Shown: positions 35,078 to 43,939 of the stretch, in pieces | Layout of the letters: every line of letters begins with the position of its first letter | Numbering within the stretch: position 1 is the stretch's first letter | Source of the DNA: Micromonospora_J zhanjiangensis | Lineage (GTDB): Bacteria; Actinomycetota; Actinomycetes; Mycobacteriales; Micromonosporaceae | DNA: 64,000 nt | Direction: 5' to 3' | Assembly (NCBI RefSeq): GCF_042650605.1 | Contig: NZ_JBHSBN010000012.1 | Location: 62,001 to 126,000 of the forward strand | The notes under the pieces: generated by a model | Database searches by the model: none | What the model saw: the letters and a program-made list of their open reading frames with translations, nothing else | What the model was told of the DNA's origin: nothing | Translations under genes and position numbers: made by a program

Positions 35078-36027
35078 CCGGGGACGACCTGACCGGCGTG
35101 GACCTGGTGGTCACGCGTCGGGAGCGGGTGGCGGCGCAGGTCGTCGCGATCAGCCTGGGCCGTCCCGACGGCGGTGACCTGCCCGAGTGGGAGCCGGGCG
35201 CGCACGTCGACCTGGAGTTGGAGGCCGGACTGGTACGCCAGTACTCCCTCTGCGGCGATCCGGCGGACCGATCCGCCCTGTGCGTCGCGGTACAGCGCGA
35301 ACCGGACGGGCGCGGCGGCTCCCGGCTGGTCCACGAGCGGCTCACCGTCGGCGCCACGGTCCGGGTACGCGGACCGCGCAACACCTTCCCGCTGGTTCCG
35401 GCACGGCGGTACCTCTTCGTCGCCGGTGGCATCGGCATCACCCCGATCAGGCCGATGGTCGCCGCCGCCGACGCCGCGGGTGCGCAGTGGCGGCTGGTGT
35501 ACGGGGGACGCAGCCGCGCCACCATGGCCTTCGCGGCCACCCTGCGGGAGACGTACGGCGACCGGGTCAGCCTGCACCCGCAGGACCGGGACGGGTTGCT
35601 CGACCTGGCCGGACTACTCGGCCGGCCCGGCGCCGGTCTCGTCTACTGCTGCGGACCGGAGTCGCTCGTCGACGCGGTGGAGCGGCACTGTCGTGGCTGG
35701 CCGCCCGGCCGCCTGCACGTCGAGCGCTTCACCCCGCGGCGCGACACCGGCGGGCCGGAGGCGGCGATCGAGGTCGAGCTCGCGGTCTCCGGACGGACGG
35801 TGACCGTGCCGCCGGGTACGCCGATCCTGCGGGCGGTGGAGGAGGCCGGCGTGCGGGTCCTCTCATCCTGCCGGGAGGGCACCTGCGGCACCTGCGAGAC
35901 GACGGTGCTCGCCGGTGTGCCGGAGCATCGGGACGCCCTGCTCACCGAGCAGGAGCGGGCCGCCGGGGACGTCATGATGATCTGTGTCTCCCGGGCCCGT
36001 ACCCCGCGGCTGGTGCTGGAGCTGTGA
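35074..36027 (+). CDS. vanB: oxygenase reductase, vanillate demethylase type (FMN/NAD/2Fe-2S)
   Basis: A 317-residue phthalate-dioxygenase-reductase family protein that passes electrons from NAD(P)H to the Rieske oxygenase. The flavin-binding motif is RQYSLCGDP (about 49-57), the pyridine-nucleotide region VAGGIGITPIRPM, and the C-terminal plant-type ferredoxin ligands are CREGTCGTCETT plus a downstream Cys in MMICVSRA. The GTG start at 35074 overlaps the small gene. Confidence 0.85.
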   Translation: MTGDDLTGVDLVVTRRERVAAQVVAISLGRPDGGDLPEWEPGAHVDLELEAGLVRQYSLCGDPADRSALCVAVQREPDGRGGSRLVHERLTVGATVRVRGPRNTFPLVPARRYLFVAGGIGITPIRPMVAAADAAGAQWRLVYGGRSRATMAFAATLRETYGDRVSLHPQDRDGLLDLAGLLGRPGAGLVYCCGPESLVDAVERHCRGWPPGRLHVERFTPRRDTGGPEAAIEVELAVSGRTVTVPPGTPILRAVEEAGVRVLSSCREGTCGTCETTVLAGVPEHRDALLTEQERAAGDVMMICVSRARTPRLVLEL

Positions 36028-36057
36028 TCGGACCGGCGCGGGCGGGATGATGGCGGG

Positions 36058-36855
36058 GTGCGTGGGCAACCGGGGCGGTCGGTGACGAGCAAGGTGCTGG
36101 CGCTGCTCGACGCGTTCAGCCCGACCAGCCCGGCGTTGACCCTGAGCGAGCTGGCCCGCCGCGCCGAGCTGCCGTTGTCCACCGTGTACCGGCGGGCCGC
36201 GGAACTGGTCGAGTGGGGGGCGCTGGAGCGCGGCGACGACGGGCGGTACCGGGTGGGCCTGCGGCTGTGGGAGGTGGGTTCGCTCGCTCCGAGGGGCCTG
36301 GGGCTGCGGGAACTGGCCCTTCCGGTGATGGAGGACCTGTACGAGGTGACCCACGAGAACGTCCAGCTCGCCGTCCGGCAGGGTCTCGAACTCGTCTTCA
36401 TCGAACGGATCACCGGGCGGGACGCGGTGCCCGTACTCACCCGGGTGGGTGGCCGGTTCGCGATGCACGCCACCGGCGTGGGGCTGGTCCTGCTCGCCCA
36501 CGCGCCGGTCGAGGTGCAGGAGGAGGTGTTGGCCGCGCCGCTGGAGCGGTACACCGACCTCACCATCACCGACCCGGCCCGGCTGCGCCGCTGCCTCGCC
36601 GACGTGCGGCGGGTCGGGTACGCGGTCAGCGACCGCCAGGTCACCATGGACGCCCTCTCGGTGGCCGCGCCGATCCGGGCGTCGGAGGGTGTGCTGGCGG
36701 CGATCTCACTGGTGGTCGCCCACGACCGGGCGGACCCGGTGGTGCTGGCTCCGCTGGTCCAGGCCGCGGGCCGGGTCCTCTCCCGGGCACTGGGCAGTCC
36801 ACCCCGGCAACCACCGGGGTGGACGCCGTCACCGCCCCGCGGCGGGACGCGGTAA
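36058..36855 (+). CDS. IclR-family transcriptional regulator
   Basis: A 265-residue regulator: N-terminal winged HTH (LTLSELARRAELPLSTVYRRAAELVEWGALER) and the IclR effector domain (LAVRQGLELVFIERI, then FAMHATGVGLVLLAHAP and ISLVVAH). It lies 30 bp after the reductase gene in the same direction and probably controls this aromatic demethylase operon. It starts with GTG. Confidence 0.92.
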   Translation: MRGQPGRSVTSKVLALLDAFSPTSPALTLSELARRAELPLSTVYRRAAELVEWGALERGDDGRYRVGLRLWEVGSLAPRGLGLRELALPVMEDLYEVTHENVQLAVRQGLELVFIERITGRDAVPVLTRVGGRFAMHATGVGLVLLAHAPVEVQEEVLAAPLERYTDLTITDPARLRRCLADVRRVGYAVSDRQVTMDALSVAAPIRASEGVLAAISLVVAHDRADPVVLAPLVQAAGRVLSRALGSPPRQPPGWTPSPPRGGTR

Positions 36856-37166
36856 CTCGTCCGGCCGCCCGTCGCCCGTCCCGGGCCTGGCCACGGCTGC
36901 CGGGTCCACCGACGCCACGGCCGATCCGGATCGAATTTGTCACGACAAGATAACAACCTGACCCCGACGGCATGTCCAACCCGTCCAGTGGGTTGCGGAT
37001 CGGGACCCCCGGCGGAATATTGCTCTGATCAACTTGCCTGATCCGGGCTCCGACCGGCGGAGACGGGATCATCGGTCACTGGAGACCACATGTCCACAAG
37101 GGTCGTCGGGCACCTCACGGTCCCACCGTCGTCGCGTCGTCCGGCCGACGCGGCGAGGTGCGGGCG
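36856..37166. other. intergenic region before the conservon
   Basis: About 310 bases without a convincing gene. An A/T-rich patch (36936-36956, containing GATAACAA) and another around 37015-37035 are the most promoter-like parts. No operator repeat was found. Confidence 0.4.
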
Positions 37167-39674
37167 GTGACGTCACCGCCGCGGACCCGCGACCGGTCGA
37201 CGGACCCCGTCACGGACCCGCCCGATCCCGCGACCGCCGCGCCGCCGCCGGCTCGGGGTGGCACCATCCGGGACCGGCTGATCGGCATCATCGCCCTGCC
37301 CGTCCTGGCCGTCCTGCTGTTGCTCGGCTACATCACGGTCATCGAGGTGTCCGACTACCGGGCCGTGACCGCGGCCGGCGAGTCGGTGTCCCTCGCGCTC
37401 GCGGTGCAGGACCTGACCGAGGAGTTGCAGACCGAACGCGGTCTGAGCGCGGGTCTGCTCGGCGGCAACACCGGCTTCCGCGACGAACTCGGTCCGGTCC
37501 GGAAGCGGGTGGACGAACGGCGGCAGGCGCTCGCCAGGATGGCCGCCGAGGCCGGCGACCTGGCCGACCGGTTCGACGGGCCGCTGCGGCAACTCGACGG
37601 ACTCGCCGTGCTGCGGTCCGGCACCGACAGCGGCGGCGTCGGTCGGGCCGCCACGTACCTGTTCTTCACCGAGCGCATCGCGAGCCTGAACCGCATCGAC
37701 TTCGGCCTCGGCGACGTCGCGGACCGGGAGCTGCGACGGCGGGCGGCCACCCTGGACGCGCTGAGCCGGGTCAAGGAGGGCACCGCCCAGCAGCGGGCCT
37801 TCCTCAACGGGGTGTTCTCGGCCGGCGGGTTCGCCGACAGCGAGTTCGCCCAGTTCGCCGCGATGCGGGCGGCCCGGGACACGGCCCTGAACGACTTCGC
37901 CGCCCAGGCCACCCCCGGCGAGCGGGCCGCCGGCGACTGGGTGCTGGACACCGGCGCGGCCCGGGAGGCCGCCTACTTCGAGCAGGTCGCTGTCGACTCG
38001 GCCGACGGCCGACGGCTGCAGGTCAACCCCCAGTCCTGGTGGTCGGCCCTGACCACCGTGCTGGACGGCATGCGTCAGCTCCAGCGGCACGTCGGCGCGG
38101 GGATCGAGGCCCGGGCCGAGGAACTCCGGACGGAGGCCACCAGGCGCCTGGTCCTGCTGGTCTCCCTGGTGCTCGCGTTCCTCGCCGGCGCGGTCGCCCT
38201 GCTGGTGGTGGCCGGCAGGTCGATCACCCGTCCGTTGGCGGTCCTGGCCATGGAGGCGAACGACCTGGCCACCACCAGGCTGCCCGTTGCCGTGCACCGG
38301 TTGCAGGACGGTGATGACCAGGAGAGTCCCGAGGCGCCGCCACCGGTCCACGTCCCGGCCCGGTCCAGCGTCGAGGTCCGGTCCGTCGCCCGCGCTCTCG
38401 ACCAGGTGCAGGAGGTCGCCTTCCGGCTCGCCACCGAGCAGGCCATGCTGCGTCGCAGCACCACCGAGTCGCTGGCGAACCTCGGCCGGCGCAACCAGAA
38501 CCTGCTGCGGCGCCAGCTCGGCTTCATCACCGAGCTGGAACGGGAGGAGACCGACCCGACCGGGCTCGCCAACCTCTTCGAGCTGGACCATCTCGCCACC
38601 CGCATGCGCCGCAACGCGGAGAGCCTGCTGGTGCTGGTGGGTGCCGCGGGGCCGCGCCAGTGGCTGGCCCCGCTGGGGATCGCCGACGTGATCCGGGCCG
38701 CCGTCTCCGAGGTAGAGGAGTACCGCCGGGTACAACTGCGCCGCATCGACGACGCCTGGGTGGTCGGCGCCAGCGTGACCGCGGTGGCCCACGTGCTCGC
38801 CGAGCTGATCGAGAACGGGCTGACCTTCTCGCCGCCGGACGCGGACGTGGAGATCCAGGGCCGGCGGACCGGCCAGGGCTACCTGATCGCGATCACCGAC
38901 CAGGGGATCGGCATGTCCGCGGAGGACCTGGCCGAGGCCAACCGGCGGCTGCGCGGCGAGGTCGACTTCGTCTCGGCGCCCACCCGCTACCTCGGCCACC
39001 AGGTGGTGGGCCAACTGGCCCGGGAGCTGAAGCTCGAGGTCCAACTGACTCCCTCCCCGGTCACCGGGGTGACCGCCCGGGTGCTGCTGCCGTCCGCCGT
39101 CCTGTCCACACCGAACGCGATCCGGCCGGACGACTCCGGGCATCCCGACGGCGGTCCGCCGAACGCCCTCACCGCCGGCCCGCGCCGGGACGCGACCGAG
39201 GCCGGTGTGGTGGGCTCGTTCGGACCGCGCCGGGAGATCGCCGGGGGACCGGTTCAGGAGGTCGCACGGACCGGCGGGAGTCCGCGTACGGGCGGTTTCG
39301 TCATCGAGGGCGGCCCGGTCACCCCCACCGACGTGAGCGTGCCAGCCCCACCGGTCGGGGCGTACCCGATGGGTCCGTCCACGGCCCGACCGGCGACCGG
39401 ACAGCCGTCCAGCACCGAGCCGGCGGTGGAACGAACCAGCAACGGGTTGCGCAAGCGGTTGCCCCGGGCGCGGCGGACGAGCCCGGCGGTCTCCCCGGCG
39501 GCGGCCGTACCGGAAACCGACCACCGCCCCGCGACGATCGACGCCGCGCCCGCGGACATCCGCGACCGGCTGACCGCGCTGCGCGCCGGGGTGCGACGCG
39601 GCCGGGACGAGGGGTCGGAGACCGTGGCCGGACCGGATGCCGGCACGACGACCGAATCAGGGGAGCGCACGTGA
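37167..39674 (+). CDS. cvnA: conservon sensor kinase-like protein (CvnA type)
   Basis: An 835-residue membrane protein. Two transmembrane segments (about 38-61 and 325-350) flank an extracytoplasmic nitrate-sensor-type helical domain (QDLTEELQTERGLSAGLL...). A cytoplasmic HATPase follows with N box HVLAELIENGLTFSPPD and ITDQGIGMSAEDL; the C-terminal 250 residues are a Pro/Gly-rich tail. Conservon kinases act with the roadblock, DUF742 and GTPase partners encoded next. I chose GTG 37167 with GAGG 8 bases upstream; GTG 37158 is an in-frame alternative. Confidence 0.9.
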   Translation: MTSPPRTRDRSTDPVTDPPDPATAAPPPARGGTIRDRLIGIIALPVLAVLLLLGYITVIEVSDYRAVTAAGESVSLALAVQDLTEELQTERGLSAGLLGGNTGFRDELGPVRKRVDERRQALARMAAEAGDLADRFDGPLRQLDGLAVLRSGTDSGGVGRAATYLFFTERIASLNRIDFGLGDVADRELRRRAATLDALSRVKEGTAQQRAFLNGVFSAGGFADSEFAQFAAMRAARDTALNDFAAQATPGERAAGDWVLDTGAAREAAYFEQVAVDSADGRRLQVNPQSWWSALTTVLDGMRQLQRHVGAGIEARAEELRTEATRRLVLLVSLVLAFLAGAVALLVVAGRSITRPLAVLAMEANDLATTRLPVAVHRLQDGDDQESPEAPPPVHVPARSSVEVRSVARALDQVQEVAFRLATEQAMLRRSTTESLANLGRRNQNLLRRQLGFITELEREETDPTGLANLFELDHLATRMRRNAESLLVLVGAAGPRQWLAPLGIADVIRAAVSEVEEYRRVQLRRIDDAWVVGASVTAVAHVLAELIENGLTFSPPDADVEIQGRRTGQGYLIAITDQGIGMSAEDLAEANRRLRGEVDFVSAPTRYLGHQVVGQLARELKLEVQLTPSPVTGVTARVLLPSAVLSTPNAIRPDDSGHPDGGPPNALTAGPRRDATEAGVVGSFGPRREIAGGPVQEVARTGGSPRTGGFVIEGGPVTPTDVSVPAPPVGAYPMGPSTARPATGQPSSTEPAVERTSNGLRKRLPRARRTSPAVSPAAAVPETDHRPATIDAAPADIRDRLTALRAGVRRGRDEGSETVAGPDAGTTTESGERT

Positions 39675-40096
39675 CGGTTGAACCGCACACCGACCCGCAC
39701 CAGTTGAACTGGCTGCTGGCGAACTTCGTCCGGCAGACCGACGGGGTACGGGACACCGTCGCCGTCTCGTCCGACGGCCTGCTCATCGCCTCCTCCTCGG
39801 GTCTGGACCGGGCCGGCGCCGATCAACTGGCGGCGATCGTCTCCAGCATGTCCAGCCTGGCCCGGACGGCCTCGCGCAAGTACGACTTCGACGGGCTGAA
39901 GTTGATCATGATCGAGATGAGGCGGGGTTTCCTGCTGGTCTCCGCGATCAGCGACGGCAGCTGCCTCGGCGTGCTGGCCGAGGGCGGCTGCGACCTGGGT
40001 CTGGTCGGCTACGAGATCTCCCTGCTCGCCGAGCGCTTCGGCGCACTGCTGACCCCGGCCTTGATCTCCGAGTCGAGAAAGGTCCTGCCGCGGTGA
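39671..40096 (+). CDS. cvnB: roadblock/LC7 protein (CvnB type)
   Basis: A 141-residue roadblock/LC7-fold protein (LLANFVRQTDGVRDTVAVSSDGLLIASS is the conserved opening strand-helix). In conservons it binds the small GTPase and is thought to act as its regulator. Its GTG overlaps the kinase stop by 4 bp, and its stop overlaps the DUF742 start. Confidence 0.95.
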   Translation: MTVEPHTDPHQLNWLLANFVRQTDGVRDTVAVSSDGLLIASSSGLDRAGADQLAAIVSSMSSLARTASRKYDFDGLKLIMIEMRRGFLLVSAISDGSCLGVLAEGGCDLGLVGYEISLLAERFGALLTPALISESRKVLPR

Positions 40097-40533
40097 GCGA
40101 CGGCGGGCCCCGGTTGCCCGATCCGCGGATGATCCCACCGTGGAGTCCCACCCCGCCGCCGGCGGCCGCGCCGGAACCGGAGCCGCCGTCGCGGCGCCCG
40201 GCCGGCCCCGCGGCGACGGCGGCGGTCCGTCCATTCCTGCTCACCGGCGGGCGGACCCGGCCGGTGCACGACGGGCTGCGGGTGGAGACCCTGCTGTCGG
40301 CCCCACCGTCGGCGCTCTCCGCGCCGCTGCGGTTCGAGGCCCGGCACATCGTGACGCTGTGTCAGCGCGCCACCAGCGTCGCCGACCTGGCGGTGGCGTT
40401 GCGGGTACCGCTCGGGGTGGTTCGGGTACTCGTCGCCGATCTGATCACCGAGGGATACCTGCGTCGCGAGGAACAGGGCGAGTTCTCCATCGCCATGATC
40501 GAGAGGATCAGGGACCGTGTCCGCGCTCTCTAG
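40093..40533 (+). CDS. cvnC: DUF742 protein (CvnC type)
   Basis: A 146-residue DUF742 protein. A proline-rich N-terminus (about 1-45) is followed by the family core FLLTGGRTRP...LRFEARHIVTLCQRATSVADLAVALRVPLGVVRVLVADLITEGYL, which has a winged-helix look. It is coupled by overlap to cvnB and its 3' end overlaps cvnD by 17 bp. Confidence 0.95.
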   Translation: MSDGGPRLPDPRMIPPWSPTPPPAAAPEPEPPSRRPAGPAATAAVRPFLLTGGRTRPVHDGLRVETLLSAPPSALSAPLRFEARHIVTLCQRATSVADLAVALRVPLGVVRVLVADLITEGYLRREEQGEFSIAMIERIRDRVRAL

Positions 40534-41125
40534 CCAGCGGCCCGCTCCCACGGCGGTGAAGGTCGTGGTCAGCGGCGGATTCGGCGTCGGTAAGACGACC
40601 TTCGTCGGGGCGATATCGGAGATCGAGCCGCTGGTCACCGAGGCCGACCTCACCGAGGTGTCGGTGGGGGTCGACGACACCACGGGCGTCGCGGCGAAGA
40701 CCACCACCACGGTGGCCCTGGACTTCGGTCGGATCAGCCTCGACGAGTCCCTGCTGATGTATTTGTTCGGCACGCCGGGCCAGGACCGTTTCGCGTTTCT
40801 CTGGGACGACCTGGTGGACGGCGCCCTGGGAGCGGTCGTCCTGGTCGACACCCGCCGGATCGAGGACTGCTTCCCCGCCGTCGACTACTTCGAGGACCAC
40901 CACATCCCGTTCCTGTTGGCGATCAACAACTTCGACGCGACCCGGCGGTTCGAACTCGCCGAGGTCCGCGAGGCGCTGGGCGTCGACGACGACGTGCTGA
41001 TCGTGGAGTGCGACGCCCGCGACCGGGAGTCGGTCAAGCAGGTGCTGGTCGCCCTCACCGAGGTGGTTCTCGCCCGCCACCTCGCCCGAGCGACCCAGCC
41101 ACGGGCGGCGGGATCACCGGAATGA
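40517..41125 (+). CDS. cvnD: conservon GTPase (CvnD type)
   Basis: A 202-residue small GTP-binding protein. P-loop GGFGVGKTTFVGAI, switch region with TTTTVALDFG, G3 GTPGQDRF and a NNFD motif in the G4 position (NKxD replaced). It is the fourth member of the conservon and the probable output of the complex. Confidence 0.95.
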   Translation: MSALSSQRPAPTAVKVVVSGGFGVGKTTFVGAISEIEPLVTEADLTEVSVGVDDTTGVAAKTTTTVALDFGRISLDESLLMYLFGTPGQDRFAFLWDDLVDGALGAVVLVDTRRIEDCFPAVDYFEDHHIPFLLAINNFDATRRFELAEVREALGVDDDVLIVECDARDRESVKQVLVALTEVVLARHLARATQPRAAGSPE

Positions 41126-41135
41126 GGAGACAGGC

Positions 41136-42110
41136 GTGATGCGGACATCAGGCTGGCGCAGGGTGCCGGCCCTGGCCTGCGTGCTGGTACTGGCGCTGAC
41201 GGGCTGCGCGGTTGAGGTCCAGCCGCGCGTCGCGCCCCCCGGTCCGCCCGCGAGGACCCCGTGCGGCACGCTGACCCTCGCGGTCAACCCCTGGATCGGG
41301 TACGAGGCGAACGTCGCCGTCATCAGCAGCCTGGCCAGGAACCGGCTGAACTGCACGGTGGTGGAGAAGGATCTCAGCGAGGAGGACGCCTGGAAACAGC
41401 TCGCCGCCGGTGAGGTCGACGCGATCGTGGAGAACTGGGGACACGACGACCTGAAGAAGCGGTACATCGACGCGGAACGGGTGGCGGTGGAGCACGGGAT
41501 CACCGGCAACAAGGGCGTCATCGGGTGGTACGTCCCGCCGTGGCTGGCCAAGAAGTACCCGGACATCACCGACTGGCGGAAGCTGAACGACTACGCGCAC
41601 CTGTTCCAGGCCGAGGGGTCCGACGGCAAGGGACGGCTGCTCGGTGGCGATCCCTCCTACGTCACCAACGACCAGGCGCTGATCCGCAACCTGAAACTGA
41701 ACTACACGGTCAGCTTCACCGGCAGCGAGGACAAGCTGATCGAGGCGTTCCGCAGGGCCGAGAAGCGGCACGATGCCGTCATCGGGTACTTCTACGCGCC
41801 GCAGTGGTTCCTCTCCGAGGTCGACCTGGTGCACGTTTCACTGCCCGCCTACACCCCCGGCTGCGACGCGGACCCGAAGCGGGTGGCCTGCGACTACCAG
41901 CCGTACGACCTCGACAAGATCGCGAACCGGGCGTTCGCCGAGTCCGGCAGCCCGGCCGCGACACTGATCAGGAACTTCCGCTGGACCAACGCCGACCAGA
42001 ACACCGTGGCCCGCTACATCCGGGTGGACAAGATGTCCCGCGACGAGGCGGCGAAGAAGTGGTTGGACGCGAACCCCAAGGTCTGGCAGGGCTGGCTGCC
42101 GACCGGCTGA
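41136..42110 (+). CDS. glycine-betaine/choline-type ABC substrate-binding lipoprotein
   Basis: A 324-residue OpuAC-family binding protein. An N-terminal signal ends in the lipobox LALTGC; the domain shows VNPWIGYEANVAV and VENWGHDDLKK as in betaine/choline/proline-betaine binding proteins. The start is GTG 41136 or the adjacent ATG 41139, after GAGGAG. It has no permease or ATPase neighbours, so it is an orphan that must partner a transporter elsewhere. It directly follows the conservon by 10 bp, so it may be co-transcribed with it. Confidence 0.88.
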   Translation: MMRTSGWRRVPALACVLVLALTGCAVEVQPRVAPPGPPARTPCGTLTLAVNPWIGYEANVAVISSLARNRLNCTVVEKDLSEEDAWKQLAAGEVDAIVENWGHDDLKKRYIDAERVAVEHGITGNKGVIGWYVPPWLAKKYPDITDWRKLNDYAHLFQAEGSDGKGRLLGGDPSYVTNDQALIRNLKLNYTVSFTGSEDKLIEAFRRAEKRHDAVIGYFYAPQWFLSEVDLVHVSLPAYTPGCDADPKRVACDYQPYDLDKIANRAFAESGSPAATLIRNFRWTNADQNTVARYIRVDKMSRDEAAKKWLDANPKVWQGWLPTG

Positions 42111-42206
42111 TTCGGGGCGGGTGCCGGGCCCGACGGCGTCGCCGGGGAGGAACCCGACGGGAAGTACCATCGACTCCGTCGTCGGTCGACCGCCCGAAGA
42201 GGAGTC

Positions 42207-43754
42207 ATGCCAGCCACCGCGTTCGTCTCCACCACCATCCCGTACGTGAACGCGCGGCCCCATCTCGGGCACGCCTTCGAGTATGTCCAGGCGGATTCGA
42301 TCGCCCGGCACCTCGGGATGGTCGGCCGGGACGTCTACTTCCTCACCGGCTCCGACGAGAACAGCCTGAAGAACGTCCTGGCCGCGGAGAAGGCCGGCGT
42401 GACGACCCAGGCCCTGGTCGACCGGAACGTGAGCTACTTCGAGGACCTGCTGGCGTCCCTCGGCGTGGTGACGACCTCCTTCATCCGCACCAGCGTCGAC
42501 CCGCACCACCTCGACGGCGCGGCGGAGATCTGGCGCCGGCTCGACGCCAACGGCGACATCTACGCCAAGGACTACACGGGCCTCTACTGCGTCGGCTGCG
42601 AGCAGTTCTACGAGCCGTCCGATCTGGTCGACGGGAAGTGTCCCGAGCATCTCGTCGAGCCGGAGCCGGTGAGCGAGCGCAACTACTTCTTCCGCCTCTC
42701 GCGGTACGCCGATCAGCTGGCCGAGGTTCTCGAGTCGGGCCGGCTGCGGGTGCACCCGCAGACCCGGCTCAACGAGACGCTCAGTTTCATCCGCAGCGGC
42801 CTGGCTGACATCAGCATCTCCCGGTCGGCCACCCGGGCCCACGGCTGGGGCATTCCCGTCCCCGGCGACCCCGACCAGGTCATGTACGTGTGGATCGACG
42901 CGCTCACCAACTACGTCAACACGTTCGACTGGCTCCACGACGACCCGGGCTACGCGCGGTACTGGGCGGGGGCCGAGCGCCGTATCCACGTCCTGGGCAA
43001 GGGTGTGCTGCGGTTCCACGCCGTCTACTGGCCGGCCATGCTGCTCGCGGCCGGGCTGCCGTTGCCCACCGACGTCATGGTCCACGGGTACATCACCAAC
43101 GCCGGCCAGAAGCTGAGCAAGTCCCTGGGCAACGCGACCGACCCACAGGAACTCCTCGCCGGCTACGGGCAGGATGCCGTCCGCTACTACCTGCTGGCCG
43201 AGTTCTCCCCGTTCGGCGACGGCGACTTCGCCGAGGAGCGCCTGGTCGCACGCTACAACAACGACCTCGCCAACGGCGTCGGCAACCTGGTGAGCCGGCT
43301 GACCTCCATGGTCGAGCGCTACCGGGGCGCGGTGGTGCCCGCGCGGACGGGCGCCGGTGACCTCGAGGCCGACCTGGCGGCCCGCACGGCCCAGACCGTC
43401 CGCGACAGCGTCGCCGCGATGGACCGGTTCGACCACCGGGAGGCCCTGGCCCGGATCGGTGAGCTCGTGCGGCGCAGCAACGCCTACGTCGGCGAGCGCG
43501 CCCCCTGGCAGCTGGCCAAGGCCGCCGACGCCGGCGACGAGGAGGCCGCCCGGACGTTGGACGCCGTGCTGTACTGCGGCCTCGACGCCGTCCGGCACAT
43601 CGCGATCCTGCTGCGGCCGTTCATTCCCGAGGGCAGCCGCCGGTTGCTCGCCGCGGTCGGCGAGGACAGCCGGGGGAGCGTGGATTCGCTGACCGAGCTG
43701 GCCGGCCGCCCGGTCGTCAAGGCGGGCCCGATCTTCCCGCGCATCGAACGGTGA
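42207..43754 (+). CDS. metG: methionyl-tRNA synthetase (short form)
   Basis: A 515-residue class I synthetase: HLGHAFEY (HIGH box, near residue 20), one zinc-knuckle cysteine cluster (YCVGCEQFYEPSDLVDGKCPEH), and KLSKS (KMSKS box). It lacks the C-terminal tRNA-binding extension found in longer bacterial MetRS, and is shorter than the usual actinomycete enzyme of about 600 residues. It may be the only copy or a second, possibly inhibitor-tolerant, copy; the window cannot tell. GAGGAG precedes the ATG. Confidence 0.93.
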   Translation: MPATAFVSTTIPYVNARPHLGHAFEYVQADSIARHLGMVGRDVYFLTGSDENSLKNVLAAEKAGVTTQALVDRNVSYFEDLLASLGVVTTSFIRTSVDPHHLDGAAEIWRRLDANGDIYAKDYTGLYCVGCEQFYEPSDLVDGKCPEHLVEPEPVSERNYFFRLSRYADQLAEVLESGRLRVHPQTRLNETLSFIRSGLADISISRSATRAHGWGIPVPGDPDQVMYVWIDALTNYVNTFDWLHDDPGYARYWAGAERRIHVLGKGVLRFHAVYWPAMLLAAGLPLPTDVMVHGYITNAGQKLSKSLGNATDPQELLAGYGQDAVRYYLLAEFSPFGDGDFAEERLVARYNNDLANGVGNLVSRLTSMVERYRGAVVPARTGAGDLEADLAARTAQTVRDSVAAMDRFDHREALARIGELVRRSNAYVGERAPWQLAKAADAGDEEAARTLDAVLYCGLDAVRHIAILLRPFIPEGSRRLLAAVGEDSRGSVDSLTELAGRPVVKAGPIFPRIER

Positions 43755-43939
43755 GGTGACCCGGCCGACGTCGGCGCTCCGATCGTCGGTTGGACACGGC
43801 ATTGACGGCAATCACATCGAATCGGATCATCACCTAGGGTGACCGCTCACGGCGGTTCCCTCCATGCGGAGTTTCCGCCGTCCGTCCGTTGTGGTGGCGC
43901 ATCGCCCAGGTGAGCCTGCTCGAACGACAGGAGTGCCCG

